Source of the DNA: Lucifuga dentata | Taxonomy: Eukaryota; Chordata; Actinopteri; Ophidiiformes; Bythitidae | DNA: 64,000 nt | Direction of reading: 5' to 3' | Assembly: GCA_014773175.1 (NCBI GenBank) | Contig: VXCM01000313.1 | Coordinates: forward strand, 1-64,000 | Shown here: positions 1 through 12,676 of the stretch, piece by piece | Position numbering within the stretch: position 1 is the first letter of the stretch | Layout: each line of letters opens with the position of its first letter | Translations under genes and position numbers: made by a program | The notes under the pieces: generated by a model | What the model was told of the DNA's origin: nothing | Databases searched by the model: none | What the model saw: the letters and a program-made list of their open reading frames with translations, nothing else

Positions 1-942
1 GATGGAGGCAGATGATTCGCTGTGGTGATCCCTGAAGGGAAAGCCGAAAGGAAAAGAAGAAGAAGACACACAGCCTGTCAGAACATGAATTTCATCAAAT
101 GATAAATTAGCTGGCAGTCAGGCTTAAACTGTAGACTCCTCATCCTGTTTTTAATCATCTATGACTGCTGTAGATACCACCATAACACAGGATTTACCGT
201 TTAGCCATCCACCATATATGCTGTGCATGAAGTACATGGGCATTAACAACTGAGTTTCTTAGAATACGTGCCAGTCCAATATGTCCTATGTATTCTACTT
301 TACCAAATGATTTTGAGGGGATATTAATGCAAATCAAAATCAAGCCCAGGGGAAAAGCAATTACTTGAGGAAAGAGGCATTTAAAGTCAAGATCAAGACT
401 GGGCTTGTAGCTAACCTGAATTACTACTCAGCTCTGCAGTGAACAATCGTGCAAACACACGACATCTAATGGCCGAACTGAAAGACTGGGCTTTAAAAAC
501 AAAAATCACTGATGCAAATGTGCGAAAATACAGAGGGAAAGATTTGAGAGGACCAGTAGCTCAGTAAATCATGAGAAAAAAATCCTCAAATGTGAACATC
601 ACGCAAAGTTCACCTAAAGCACTTTTCCATATGGATCAGTTATCCATGCTGTGCCATACCAAGAGCAACTGTGATCCAAATCTGTACTGCGAACATGTGT
701 GGCTCAATACGATGTGGTGGGCCTGAAGATGACATAAAGAACCTCAACCTCAAATCTTTCCAATATTTCAGGAGAAAAATAATTTTAAAAAAAGACTACA
801 AAGATAGACATACATGTACAAATATATCAAAATAGTAAATCATCTCATGACTTCCAGGTTATGAACAACTGCTGTAAAACACATTGAACTAAAGAGATGA
901 CTGAGTCAATAAAGCTTTCGCTTCATACGAAAGGTTACATAC
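1..942. other. yeats2 intron with a repeat tail at its left end
   Basis: No exon of yeats2 or other gene is recognised here. Bases 1-66 (CAGATGATTCGCTGTGG followed by GAAGGGAAAGCCGAAAGG and an AAGAAG tail) match the 3' end of a dispersed repeat very common in fish introns; I do not know its class. The remainder is AT-rich unique-looking intron. Confidence 0.55.
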
Positions 943-2280
943 TTGGACACATTCCCAACAACAATCGTCTTCTTTGCATAGAGTCTAGAGGACTCATCTC
1001 CAGCAGTGTGGTACGTCACCCTCTGCTCCGCTCCAATGGATGATGGCACACCAAATGTATCCTGTGACAAATAATGGACAATTTAATGGCTTAATGAATG
1101 ATGAATAACACAAATGAATGCAAGATGACAACTACCCATCCATCCGACAATCAACACCCCAGTCATTTGTCAACAGAACTCACTTTGCCTATATTGCGTC
1201 CAGGCCTGCGTTCTTGTCTGCTGCGTTCCTCCCTCCACACTCCGTCTCCATCCCTCTCAGCTCCCTCTCCTTGCTGGGAGAGGGACTCTGACTCTGAAGG
1301 GGCCAGAGAAGGTGTCTCAGAACTCTGGTTAAGAGGGGAAGAGGAACGAGATGGGGACTCCAGGAACCGCCTAATAGCTGGGTGGTTTAGCACTGCAGGG
1401 TCACTCCTAGAGGTCTGTTATGACACAAAGCAATAGTGATTAATGCTACCATACTGTCCCACTATTTTAGTAAACCTTATTTATATACACTTTACATGTC
1501 TTGTCTATATCTTGTTTTTGTTAAAACCCTCACTGCAGAATTTTTGACCCGTTGGAAGCGAGCTGGCATAGTTTGAATGAAGCAGGTATATAAGACAATA
1601 CAGTAGTGCATGATAAAAGCATCACTGACTTTTTAAAAAAAAAACTTTAATATGAAGGCGGAATCTAATTTTACAGTTTTGGTATGAATTTACAAAAATG
1701 TACCTCTGGAAGCTTGGTCAGTCCAGCACTGGCATAATAATTAGCCACTATGCAGGCTCTTAGCTTGTCCATCATCCTCCTGGCTTCATTGAGTCGCTGC
1801 AAAACAGAGAAGGAATAAACCAACATGGATTCAATAAATTACACTGACATCCAAATAAGTTATTTTTACATTACTACAGCATCACTGAGATGAAATGGAA
1901 TACTGTATAATGAAGAGTAGAATAGACATATTTCCAATATCATCTCACTACCTGACTTATGACATCTATCTCGTGCTCTTTGTTCTTCATCTCCAGTGAG
2001 AATTGCTCTCTGATGATGGTTTCTATCTTCTGTACTGTTGCCTCTCGGGCTATTAAAGCGATGACCGGAAAGACAGAGAATAAGAAGAATGAGTGACAAA
2101 AGTACATTAAAGTACAATTAGGATCACTGTCACGACACTTAACTATGTATAGCAGGTGTAATGTCTCATGATCATCTTACCATTATGTTCAGTCGTTTTG
2201 TTTCTCTTGCTATCCTGGACCAGAGAAATGTCCTCATAGTCGGGATCATTGTCTTCTATTTTCCTTTTGATTCCTGACAT
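943..2280 (-). CDS. yeats2: YEATS domain-containing protein 2, N-terminal part (partial gene)
   Basis: YEATS2 is the scaffold and histone-acyl-lysine reader of the nuclear ATAC acetyltransferase complex. Five coding exons are visible, in transcript order: 2181-2280, 1952-2049, 1704-1796, 1184-1414 and 943-1061. They join in frame to give 213 residues plus two bases. The start MSGIKRKIEDNDPDYED, the coiled segment QKIETIIREQFSLEMKNKE, the ARRMMDKLRACIVANYY block and the NHPAIRRFLESPSRSSSP block all match vertebrate YEATS2. The last exon ends in KKTIVVGNVSK, immediately before the YEATS domain, which must lie off the left edge. The ATG is preceded six bases upstream by an acceptor (TTTACAG), so the first exon is non-coding. 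Identity is secure from several collinear blocks; exon ends were read by eye. Confidence 0.93.
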
Positions 2281-2714
2281 GGCTGCCTGTAAATAAAATA
2301 AAGCATGAACTATGAAATTACGCGAGGTTAATCATATCAAAGATCGTTTGCCCCGTTGTATAGACACTTAGCAATGAATTAGCTGGCTAGCTGAGGAGCT
2401 TCTATTTACACTGAATGCCTGCAGCTAGCGTTAGCACTCACTATCCAGCTATGCTAACATAACATATACCGACCTTAGCATTGTTTTATGTTGTTATTTT
2501 AGACCACAAGATCCTCCAATAAACTCATCTTATTTACTTTTAACTTAATGTGTTAAACTGTCGCGGCTCACATCATATATACTTGAGAAATTCGTCAGTG
2601 CCTGCCTTTAGTGTAGCCCGCAGCTCTGAAGCAAGCTAACCTGGAATGCTAATTTAGCATAGTTAGCACACACACATGCAGACAGATATAATTTGTTGTG
2701 AAATACACACTTAC

Positions 2715-2800
2715 TAGAAAGTGCTGTTGGGCAGCGTTTCGTTGTAAGACGTGTGTTTTAATTCAGCGACAGCATACTCATAGGCTGTGCTAATCTAACA
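2715..2800 (-). other. yeats2: yeats2 non-coding first exon and core promoter region (inferred)
   Basis: A good donor, TTTCTA followed by GTAAGTG on the minus strand, ends at 2715. It would splice to the acceptor just upstream of the yeats2 ATG exon. The upstream limit (transcription start) cannot be read; 2800 is a guess. A CTCF-like motif lies just beyond, at 2885-2900. Confidence 0.45.
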
Positions 2801-2884
2801 GGCTCCGGTTTAGTAAAATGCTCAATCTTGAGGTGGACATTTAAGCTAAAACATAGAGGTTGGCCTTGCATTTCGGAAAACTAC

Positions 2885-2900
2885 CCACCAGGGGCCGCTG
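2885..2900 (+). promoter_or_regulatory. CTCF-like motif
   Basis: The bases CCACCAGGGGCCGCTG differ at one position from the common CTCF core (CCACCAGGGGGCGCTG). It sits upstream of the yeats2 first exon, between yeats2 and the klhl24 3' end. Binding is inferred from motif only. Confidence 0.35.
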
Positions 2901-3744
2901 TTCTACAAACATGTTTGTCTGAAACCTTCACTTTGCCAATCTGAGGCATTTTTTACCATTTAAAAAAATGACAAATCATGAGAGAACGTCTGATAGGAAG
3001 ACAAATAAGCACAAGAAATAAAAAATAAAATCACTATTTAGTGACAAAATAAATTAGTAGTTGACACATCTAAACGTTATATAACTTTTTAGAAACAAAA
3101 CAAAGTTACTTAAATGTCCATTTAATTATTTAAGCTAAATTAATCTCTGTCACAAATTTAAAATGCTAATTTTCAAAAAAGGAGCATTTTGTCTGTGGCT
3201 ATTGTATTGGATTGGGTTGTATTATATTATGTGTTCATGTTATTGTGTCAACACCTTGTATGTTAGTTGTGTGTAATTACACAGACAGGCAGAAACAGAC
3301 AGGCAGACACTTACACATCACTGTTAGCATTGCTTATTAATTTATGCCTGCCTGTGGTTTTAACTAAGAAGTTTGTGGGTGAAACAAAACAAACAAAATT
3401 CAATGGCATATGCTGCCATTGCTGTTAAATGTCTTTTATTTTATGTACTGACTTTAAAAATTGATGATTCCTGTCTAAGAGGAAAACACACTCATCAATA
3501 TGAGTACTATGATAAAGATCTTTTGTACTCAATGAACTCTACATTGTTCACTATGTATGCAAAGACATCTTCCCTGTATGAGTAAGGAGAGTAGTTGTGC
3601 TTTTCATGAAAACAAACCATATGAAAAACACAAATCACAGCATAATCAACAAATTTCCTTGTGAATGCTTATTGCAGCAAAATCAATGGCTCGTTAAACT
3701 GTCAGTTGTAGAACAATTCAATGATTGATCCACCACTTGATGAA

Positions 3745-3807
<63 letters not shown>

Positions 3808-4284
3808 TTCTGAAGAGATGGCAGCAAATTTTACAAGAGCTTATATTTCTTGTTGATGGTATGATATGACTAATTGATATCCTGTGTGAGTGAGTGGTGA
3901 ACCTTTAAGACACCATCTGTGAGTTTCTCAAGAAATCAACGTGTATATATCACATTTTATTACCTTTCATATCTTCATTTGTATTGAGATGTACCAATAA
4001 GTGTACCTGAATGAAAACAACCATTGATGAGACCAGTTTCATCTGTCAGTGCCAGCACAGCAGTTTTTGCTCTCAGTCTTTTGATTTGGCTCCATATTCC
4101 AAGTCAAATCTGAATTTACAATTTCTAATCTCAAAAGTGGGTTTAACAAAGAATGTGAGTTGTAATTATACCAGTTGCACTAATTACAAAATGTCTTGCC
4201 CCTAAAATCCATTAACCTAATTTAAACATGTCTTATTATTCCATTCCTAATTCATTTATCAACAATAAGATAGTACGCAAGTTC
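2901..4284. other. Intergenic DNA between yeats2 and klhl24
   Basis: AT-rich sequence with no supportable ORF. It holds a GATA tetranucleotide array (annotated separately) and otherwise nothing recognisable. The two flanking genes run in the same direction, so this is the spacer from the klhl24 3' end to the yeats2 5' end. Confidence 0.5.
3745..3807 (+). repeat. (GATA)n microsatellite
   Basis: About fifteen uninterrupted GATA units in intergenic DNA. A likely polymorphic marker. Confidence 0.95.
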
Positions 4285-5367
4285 AGGACAGAAGGAAAAA
4301 CTTTATTAATGCTTCTTGTACACAAGACATACAGCTCAACATACTTTCATTTACAGCTGGATAAAGACCATAAGAGCAAAGGATAAGTGGTATAAAATAT
4401 AACATCATACATAAGATATTTAAAGTTAACGTCAAAATGAGATTTCATCCCATTAAGGCACTCAGGGTAACATTCCCCAGTTACCAGGAGAAACCCTCCA
4501 TTTTTCATGCATGTACAAGTTTCCCCTAGATGCATTTTTTAACAAAGTCACCTTTGGGACTCAATCAGATCCACTTTGGCTTATTTCTGCATTCATATGA
4601 AATATGAATGCATTCCCAGTAATCAAAATTCCACTCTCTTCTCTTCAGATTTTAATTTAAGGCATTCCATCCCAAACTCAAAATACAACAATATCTCAGC
4701 AACACACATTCCCACAACTCACCACAAGCAAAAGAAAGAAAAAAAAAACAATCTTAAGAAAGCAAACAATATGTATGAAAGTTTCTACTTATCTAATAAT
4801 GAAAATCAATAAATCAACATAACAGGAGTGTTTGTCACAGATACACACACACACTTTCTCTAACACCCTCAGTTGCTTTAACTCTTGCCTGTTTGCCTCC
4901 TCTTGTTGGCCTTCTGAGTTACCTTAAACATGTTATTCTGCAAAAGAATGCAGGTGGGCTAGAGGGAATTTTTACACAATTTCAACCTGTGCTACTATGG
5001 AAGGCATGACACTGAAGTCATCATCTAAGGAAATGGCTGGAGCATGGTTTGTAAGCCATGCTTTTATCATTGTGACTGACAGGCTGAGGGGCAGTCTCTG
5101 CTGTTTTGTAATACACAGTTAAAGTATATTAGACAGTAAACACACAAAGTCATTTATCCACTGTTTTTATGCCCAAAAAAAAAAAAAAAANAAAAAAAAA
5201 AAAAAAGAAAAGTTAAATCTATTTTATTCACTCTTGCCATTATTCTCTTCTAGCCATTTTTGTTGTTATCGTTAATGTCAGAGCCATAGCAGGAAATGGC
5301 CAACAGGAGGGGCTAACAAGTCTCTTCAGTCTATCATACATATCAAAGCAAAGAACATTACTGATAC

Positions 5368-5402
<35 letters not shown>

Positions 5403-7564
5403 AAGAAAGAAAGAAAAGAAAAAAGAAATCACATATACTTAGTCACGTAATTCTACGTTTAACATGATTCTGTCAAAGTGCACGATTGAGGCTCTCAGTT
5501 ACAGAAAAACACCATGTGCAACTGGTAAAAGATACATTTAAATACAGGTTGAAAATAAGAAAACAAAAACATATTAAAGTTATTATATTCACAGCAATAT
5601 TTCTAGCTTGTCAATACAACCATAGTAAAATGTAACTTTTACTGACTGTGATCCAAATTGTCCAAAACCCTTCTCCTTCAGAACTCTTATTTCTCCTGTG
5701 TGAGGTGCAGAACTGCCACAGGCGTCACCTTAACTGACCAGGAAATACACATATACACATACACACATACACAACTTACACGTTACAACTTTACATATAA
5801 GTATGCAGTGAGAGGTGCCAACATCAGCAGTGCAGAGTTCTGTTAACAATGGAAATGCTTGAAGCAAATTAGACAAATTTCACAGCTCATAACCTCTGTA
5901 TAGCTCGAACATATTCAGACCAAGTCGTAAGAGTCACATACATTACATACATACATCACCTACATGCACGCAGTTCAAACAGAGCAGTCTTCACGTTTGA
6001 TCTACAAAGGCTTCTCACATCTAAACAAAAACACCCACACACCCAGTATACCACAAACTAATCTTAGTATGCAATGGGCACACTTGCTAAAGCTACGTAT
6101 ACAAAATAAACATCCAATTATAAAAAAAAATACAAAAAAGTATAATTTAAGAATAAGTTCAAAATAGAAAATATCAGTAATGTGTGTAATAACAGCGATA
6201 ATAATGTAGCTTAGTAAAGCTAAAGAGTGACGACAACAATGTACTGTAGATTGTGATGACACAGCAGGAACAGTGATGAGAGGAAAACACACATGGGAAG
6301 TGGAACTATCTGATAAGGTGGATGTCTGGAAAAAGGAAGTGAGAGGGATGAGCTCATAGGAAAAGGAAGCAGGTATAATAGTGTGTTTGTCCACAGCACA
6401 ACAGGGGAGGCAATATTAGAAAATCGGAAGTTAAACAGGCTCTGCTCCTTATCTCTTGTACTCATCCGGCTCTGGGTCATGGGTCAAGAGCATCTCGTAT
6501 TTATGATCCCCGATACTGAGAGTGAAAAGAACAGCTTGTAGACAGTTTACATTCACCTATATCAGGTTCTTTTTTAGAAACAAGGAAAAGAGTTGAGAAG
6601 CAGAGGAGTCTACTTTGTTATTCTGTACCAGTGCTGGGCTTTACTACACTGAATTTACATATCTGCTGAGAGTGCAGGATTAGGAACCTTGGCTGGCCAC
6701 GCATCTGTCACTCAAAATACACGTCTCTTTTCTTCTGCTGGCTGATCACTGCTTGGTTCCACATGGATTCTTTAATTTCTGCCTGAAGGCTTCGTTTTTG
6801 TTCAGTAGCACTGATCACTTTAGCTCATCAGCGGCCTCAATCTCAGGGTGAAAGGAGGTCACTTTTTTTTTTTTTACTGCACAGCAATAAAAGCACAATA
6901 ATGGGAAGGTCACAAATTATTGTGATTACTGATTACCTGCTTTTTAGGAGATTTATCCCTTTTAGTTAGATTTAGATTACTTTGTTGTAGAAAATCTAGA
7001 ATATATGCAGTCATATAATTAAACAAAATGGGCCTCTATGATAAGCATAAGGCACTTTTTTTCAAAATGTGGACACCATTTACAATTTAGACTCTCATAA
7101 CCTTTTCCATATATTTTTTGGGGATAATCTGAGTAATCACTTGTATTTTCAACAAATACATGCAGTCCTTTACCATGATCATAAACAGTAATCCTATTAT
7201 ATGCTATATGACCCATTACTTCCCAACCTTGTACAGCTAATGCTAATGCATGGCACATAATATTGATCTGTTCCACTTCAGTTCATGTTACAGACATGTC
7301 ATGAATGTCAATCATCCAAAGAGCTTTCTGTGTCAACAGAAAGTCTATACCTGATACACACCAGCAAAAGATTGTTACATCACCACATTGCTACATGATG
7401 CTGCAGAAAAATAAATTAGCTCAATGGTGCTGTGGTCTGAATGACTGTACGCCTGTTCTAAATGACTGTGTGATTGTGTTTAAGTCCATGTGTGCACTTG
7501 CAGAGTTTAAGCATGTGTATTCATGTCAGAGTGTGAGCGTGTCTGCCTGTGTATTGGTTTATGG
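4285..7564 (-). other. klhl24: klhl24 3' untranslated region (inferred)
   Basis: From the klhl24 stop codon (7565-7567) there is no recognisable gene until the minus-strand AATAAA signal at 4302-4307. A 3.3-kb 3' UTR fits KLHL24, whose vertebrate mRNAs have long 3' UTRs. The stretch contains poly-A runs at 5176-5206 (with one N) and 5370-5400, plus other AATAAA-like hexamers, so shorter isoforms are possible. The extent is inferred, not proven. Confidence 0.5.
4302..4307 (-). promoter_or_regulatory. klhl24: Candidate distal poly(A) signal of klhl24
   Basis: AATAAA on the minus strand (TTTATT on plus), the last such hexamer before the intergenic region downstream of klhl24. Confidence 0.4.
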
Positions 7565-10500
7565 TCACAGCCTATGCTTTTCATTGTAGCGGTGGATAGT
7601 CACACAGCCGTGGTAAGAGATTGGCCGTGGCATGGCGGCCACTCCGGTGATGATGCCTGTTGCTGGGTCGTAACTCAGGATGGTGTCTGTGGCATCACCA
7701 TTTTCTCCTCTGCCACCAAGGATAAAGATCTTACCATTACATACCGACATGCCACAACTCTCCTTCAGAGAGAGAAAGAGAGAGAAATGAGAAAAGGCAG
7801 CTGTAGATTATACAAATTTGGCATATTTGGAGCTGAAGCCAAACAGAACCGATTCATCGTGTGACAAGTATAAAGTATGCATGTATAATGTATTACCTGT
7901 TTGCTGAATGTGTGAACCACATGCATCCAGTAATCCTCTTTGGGGTCATAGCAGAATATGGACTTGGTGAGACCACCGCATACATAGATCAGGTTGTTGA
8001 GGGACACTGCTGTGATACAACGTTTGGCGATGGGGATGTTGGCCCTGAGCAACCAAGAATCTGTCTCTGGATCGTAGCACTGAACCTGTGACATACGGTG
8101 CAGTTGGTTGATTGTGATTTAAAAAAAATAAATAAACAATGTAAAACACTATACACAAATGACAAAACTGTGATCATAAGAAAGATTCATCCTAATTCTT
8201 TTATATGTACCATATGGTGGCAAAGCTTATTTTGTGCTTTGTTTTTTGCGTGTCTGATTCTGTGTGGTTGTGCATCCTATTCATGAATTCTCTCTTCCTT
8301 TGCTCCTCAAATTGTTGCATTCCCTACCCTGATGTTTCCTGTTAAGACAGTGTTGTTGTGAACATAGATACAAGCATTCGCTCCAACCAATGAGAGCCTT
8401 TAATATTTATATAAATGACCTTTTACGAGACTCTAGAGATATGCAGCATGAAAGCTGGAGCCACTGTGAACTGTTTTCCCTAAAGGCCATGTAGAATCAA
8501 ACATCCAGTCAGGGAGACACAGATTGTCCTGTTAACCATTGTCAGCCTGTTTGTGTGCCGACAGATGCCTAGCAAACATAATAAAAACACAAGCTATTCC
8601 AGAGAACAGAGAAATCCCCATACTGCAAACTGCATTCCTGTGGATGCTATTATCTTCCTGTTTACTATCTGTCAAATGATAATTAACTCTGGCAGGGTCG
8701 CCTCTCTCAATCTACATCACTGTGGTTCTCTACAAATGTGCACTGGTGCTAACACTAGAAATGATACATTATACATTTCCTTTAAATTACTGAAATTACT
8801 GAAACCTTCACTCACTCCAAAATCTTTATTGCTGAACTGATTAATCCCACAGTGTCTGTTTGATGCGATCTCACAAAAGGTTGATCTACTGCTATCTTAT
8901 TTTCATTCTGTTCTGAGCGAACCATTCCCTATTCCCTACAGCAAAATCTAACAGCTCCTCATTTCCATCTCATTAAGTGAATGAGTTTGCATCAGTGATT
9001 CATCAGTGACTCATTAAACCTGAAATATTGCACAGTTAACAAATTGACATGTAAATAATGATTAGGAGTAATGACTGAGGCAGTAACAACACATATGCTT
9101 GATCTGGATCAAATTGAAGTTTAATAGAGAGGAGTACCCCTCTCTATTAAACTTCAGTTTGACACAGAAACTGTATCACCTGCTTCCTCACAGACTAAAA
9201 AGGTTGAGCATTCAGGCTTAAGTAAAGAAGCTACAAGCTATTTTTGTGATGATGCTAAAGTCGTTTAGTTCCACCAATTCCATAAATAACGCACGTTTAC
9301 TGTATGTTCAACCCAAGCAAAAACAACAGGAATAGAATAGAGATTTTTTTTTTTTTGCTCCTTTCCGTAGCCTGTTAGCTGTAATCAGTATGCGCTTAAG
9401 CCTGTCATTTAGAAGTGCACATCTGCTTCCCACCTTGTCTGAACAAGTGTTGTCATCCGGCCCTCCTCCTATGACAAAGAGCTTGCCGGCACAGCTGGCC
9501 ACAGCTGGGGAGCTGACCGCCTCTTTCATGGGAGCCACTTCTGTCCAGCGGTTAGAGAAGGAATCATAACACTCCACACTGCTCAGGCGACACTGGCCAT
9601 CATAGCCCCCCACAGTGTAGACCTGAAGGCAGATACACAAAGATCAGAGCATGAACTGTTATTGCCAGCAAACAACACCAGATATCCACTACAAGTTTGT
9701 AGCCAGTGAGCTAAATTTTATCATGTGTTGACTTGTACGGAACAGGACAATAAAGTGAACTATATATATAGAAAGAAACTCATTATTTACTTAGACCCAG
9801 ATGTTTGTATTCAAAGTCACTGTCCCCATGAGTATGAACAGTTTGTGCCTCAGTAAACAAAGAACCAATATCAGATGAAGAGAAAAGATGACATAATGCT
9901 TCTCAACTCCTGTCCTGTTCATCCAGCAGGAAACACTGGCCCGCATGACTGCAGGCACCACAGCATATTCAACATTACCTCAGCAACAACATAACAGTCC
10001 CTCGAGCCGCTGTCCTGTCTTGACCTACTTTAGTGGAGCATCTTGTGGCTTTAGAGTGGCTTCTACTGAGAGGGATTTGCAACATAATGTCAGGTTGTAA
10101 GTCGATGTTATCAATGTGGTGTCATCATTATCGGTACATTCTCATTTTTAATTCATTCAACTACCAAGTTCCTAATACTGAAGCTTGGAGGAGGCCATGT
10201 CTTTATCCCTGTCTGTCTGTTAGCAAGACATCTCCCAAAAAAACAAAACAAAACAAAAAAAAAAAAAANATAATTTTAGTGTTTAAGCTCAATAAAAAAA
10301 AAACTGACTTGGTTGAAATTTGGTAACAAATTAGCCCTCAGTCCATGGGTCAAGTTGTATATAGATTTTTGTTTTTTAGTTTATACTCAGGATTACCAAA
10401 TTGGCTCCTTCACTGTCTTTACATCTATATTCTGGATAATCAAAACTGAGTGATAAACAATAGACAGACACAAACCTTTATGGTGCCTACAGCATTACAA

Positions 10501-10920
10501 GCTGGCAAGTTGTTCTTATTGAAAAAAGATATGCACGGCACGCTAACAATAGCCTTGTGGTTACACATACCCCTGGATAAACGATTGTGAAATGTAGATA
10601 TATTGGGAACAAGTGGCATGAAGAATGAGGGAATGATTCATTAAGAGAAGAAGAGGTAAAAATGAGGTCAAGAGACTCACGATAGACTTCTAGTTCCTGA
10701 ATAACAAAGACTTTAAGGAGCTCACATGTTGGAAATAGACATTGCACAGTATTACTGGTTCAAATGAACATAACATTTGTAATCGACAGGCTGGTTTTGT
10801 GCGACAGATTATCCTCAGGCCATTCCTGTTTCTCTCAAAACACACAGCACAAACAACAGGTGAGTGAGCGAGAGACAGAGAGAGAGAGAGAGAGAGGGAG
10901 GGAGAGAGAGAGAGAGANNN

Positions 10921-10978
<58 letters not shown>

Positions 10979-12633
10979 AGACACAAATTACAGAAGTAGG
11001 GAGAAGGAGAACAAAAAAGAAAGAAGTGGAAGTTACATGAATATTTGCATAAAGCATTTGAGCCAGTTTATAACACTCCTGCCTTTCTTAATGGAAAACG
11101 CCTCAAGGAACCCATTCACTTCCAACACTCCTAAGTAGTGCTACATTTTTGTGTTTATGTGTGTGTGAGTTTTCAATGACAACAGCACACTAATATTTCC
11201 CACATTTGGACAGTTTAAACCACAGAATGAGATTGCAGGCATCTAAAATGAGTGAAAATGGGTCATTTGAATATGTTGATGCAGCAGATGCCAAATTTGA
11301 CGTCTGAAGACTCAAGACAATGTGGAAAGCAAGGGCAAGCTGTTTGTCAGGGTTATTTATCTCTGTTGTACCCTTAACCATCCACTGAGGATATCCAGAC
11401 ATAGTATCTTGAAGAGGGATGGGGAGGGGTAACACTAGATCTCCTTTGTTTGCCCTCACCACTCCACGCTCATATGATAAACACGGCAGATGGTACTGAC
11501 ATGCTGTAGTAAAGTCCTGTATATCAGCATTGGTGCATTCCACATTCGCTTGGTCATGGAAGCGCTTACTCCATATGGACTTGAGGTATGTAGTATCACA
11601 TAAACACTAAGCCAAAACAGGTTCATGACTCTCTGTGGGCAGACTCGTGAGCTACTGAACAAGCTCATATACATGGCTCAATTTATGGCCGCTATTAAAT
11701 AGTCACAATGGCTGAATGATTAACTGGTTCCTTAGCATGCAAAGAGAGTGAAACCGTGACAGTGACCAACACAGAGAGAAATAAAGAGAGAGAGAGAGAG
11801 TAAGATGACGGATGAGAGCAGCTGTAGCTGAGTGCATCCTTAACAGGGAGATGAAAACAACTGGTGCCTATTTTTGTTTATCCTCTATGGAAACAAGATC
11901 AGTCCAGCAGGCACCACAAAACTTATATTTGTGTGTGAGTAAAAAGAAAAAAAAACAAAACATTTGTTGTGCCCGCTGGGTATGCACATTGTATGAATAT
12001 TGAGTTAGCTGGAATTCTATAGTGAGGTCTTTGTATGTAACCATGATCATCTGTTCTTGCTCATTGTACAGGCTTACTGACAACACTCAGGTTTTCTTCC
12101 CCATATTCACAACTAGAGCACCAGTGCTGTACATCAAAAGGGGAAATTATAGTCTCAATGAGGAAATGACTGGGTACACACTGAATTCTGCAGAAGAACG
12201 GCAAGCGATAGAAATGACACAGAAGAAATGTTTGAGACAAGAGGAAGGATATAAGCTTGCAACAGTATGAGAAGTTTACAAACATTCCTTAAATTGATGA
12301 AGTCCTTCAGTCTCTAAAAATATCATCAGTAAATGAATGAGTGTAAACAATAAATAACAGAGAAAGACAAGACAATCTCCCATGGTAGTGAGAAATGACT
12401 TATAAAAAGAGGATTAACTAAAGTTGTCAAAATGCACTGAAAGCCCAAGAAAAAGCCAAATGTGAGTCTGTGAAATAAAGATAAAGACAAAGAAGGAAAT
12501 GCGAGAAGAAATGGATGAAAAACAGAGTGTAAACCACATGTGCGTGACAGATACAGGAAGTGGTCATAGACATGAGCTTCTCCTGGGATTGACTGACTCC
12601 AAGGAATGTGTTTTCCAGGAAATGGCATAAAGT

Positions 12634-12676
<43 letters not shown>

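Noticed and set aside
3745..3807. Regularly spaced repeats resembling a CRISPR array
   Set aside because: A pure tetranucleotide array with no spacers, in a vertebrate genome.
10690..11138. ORFs encoding long Ser-Leu or Arg-Glu repeats
   Set aside because: They are translations of the GA microsatellite in both directions and span an N gap.
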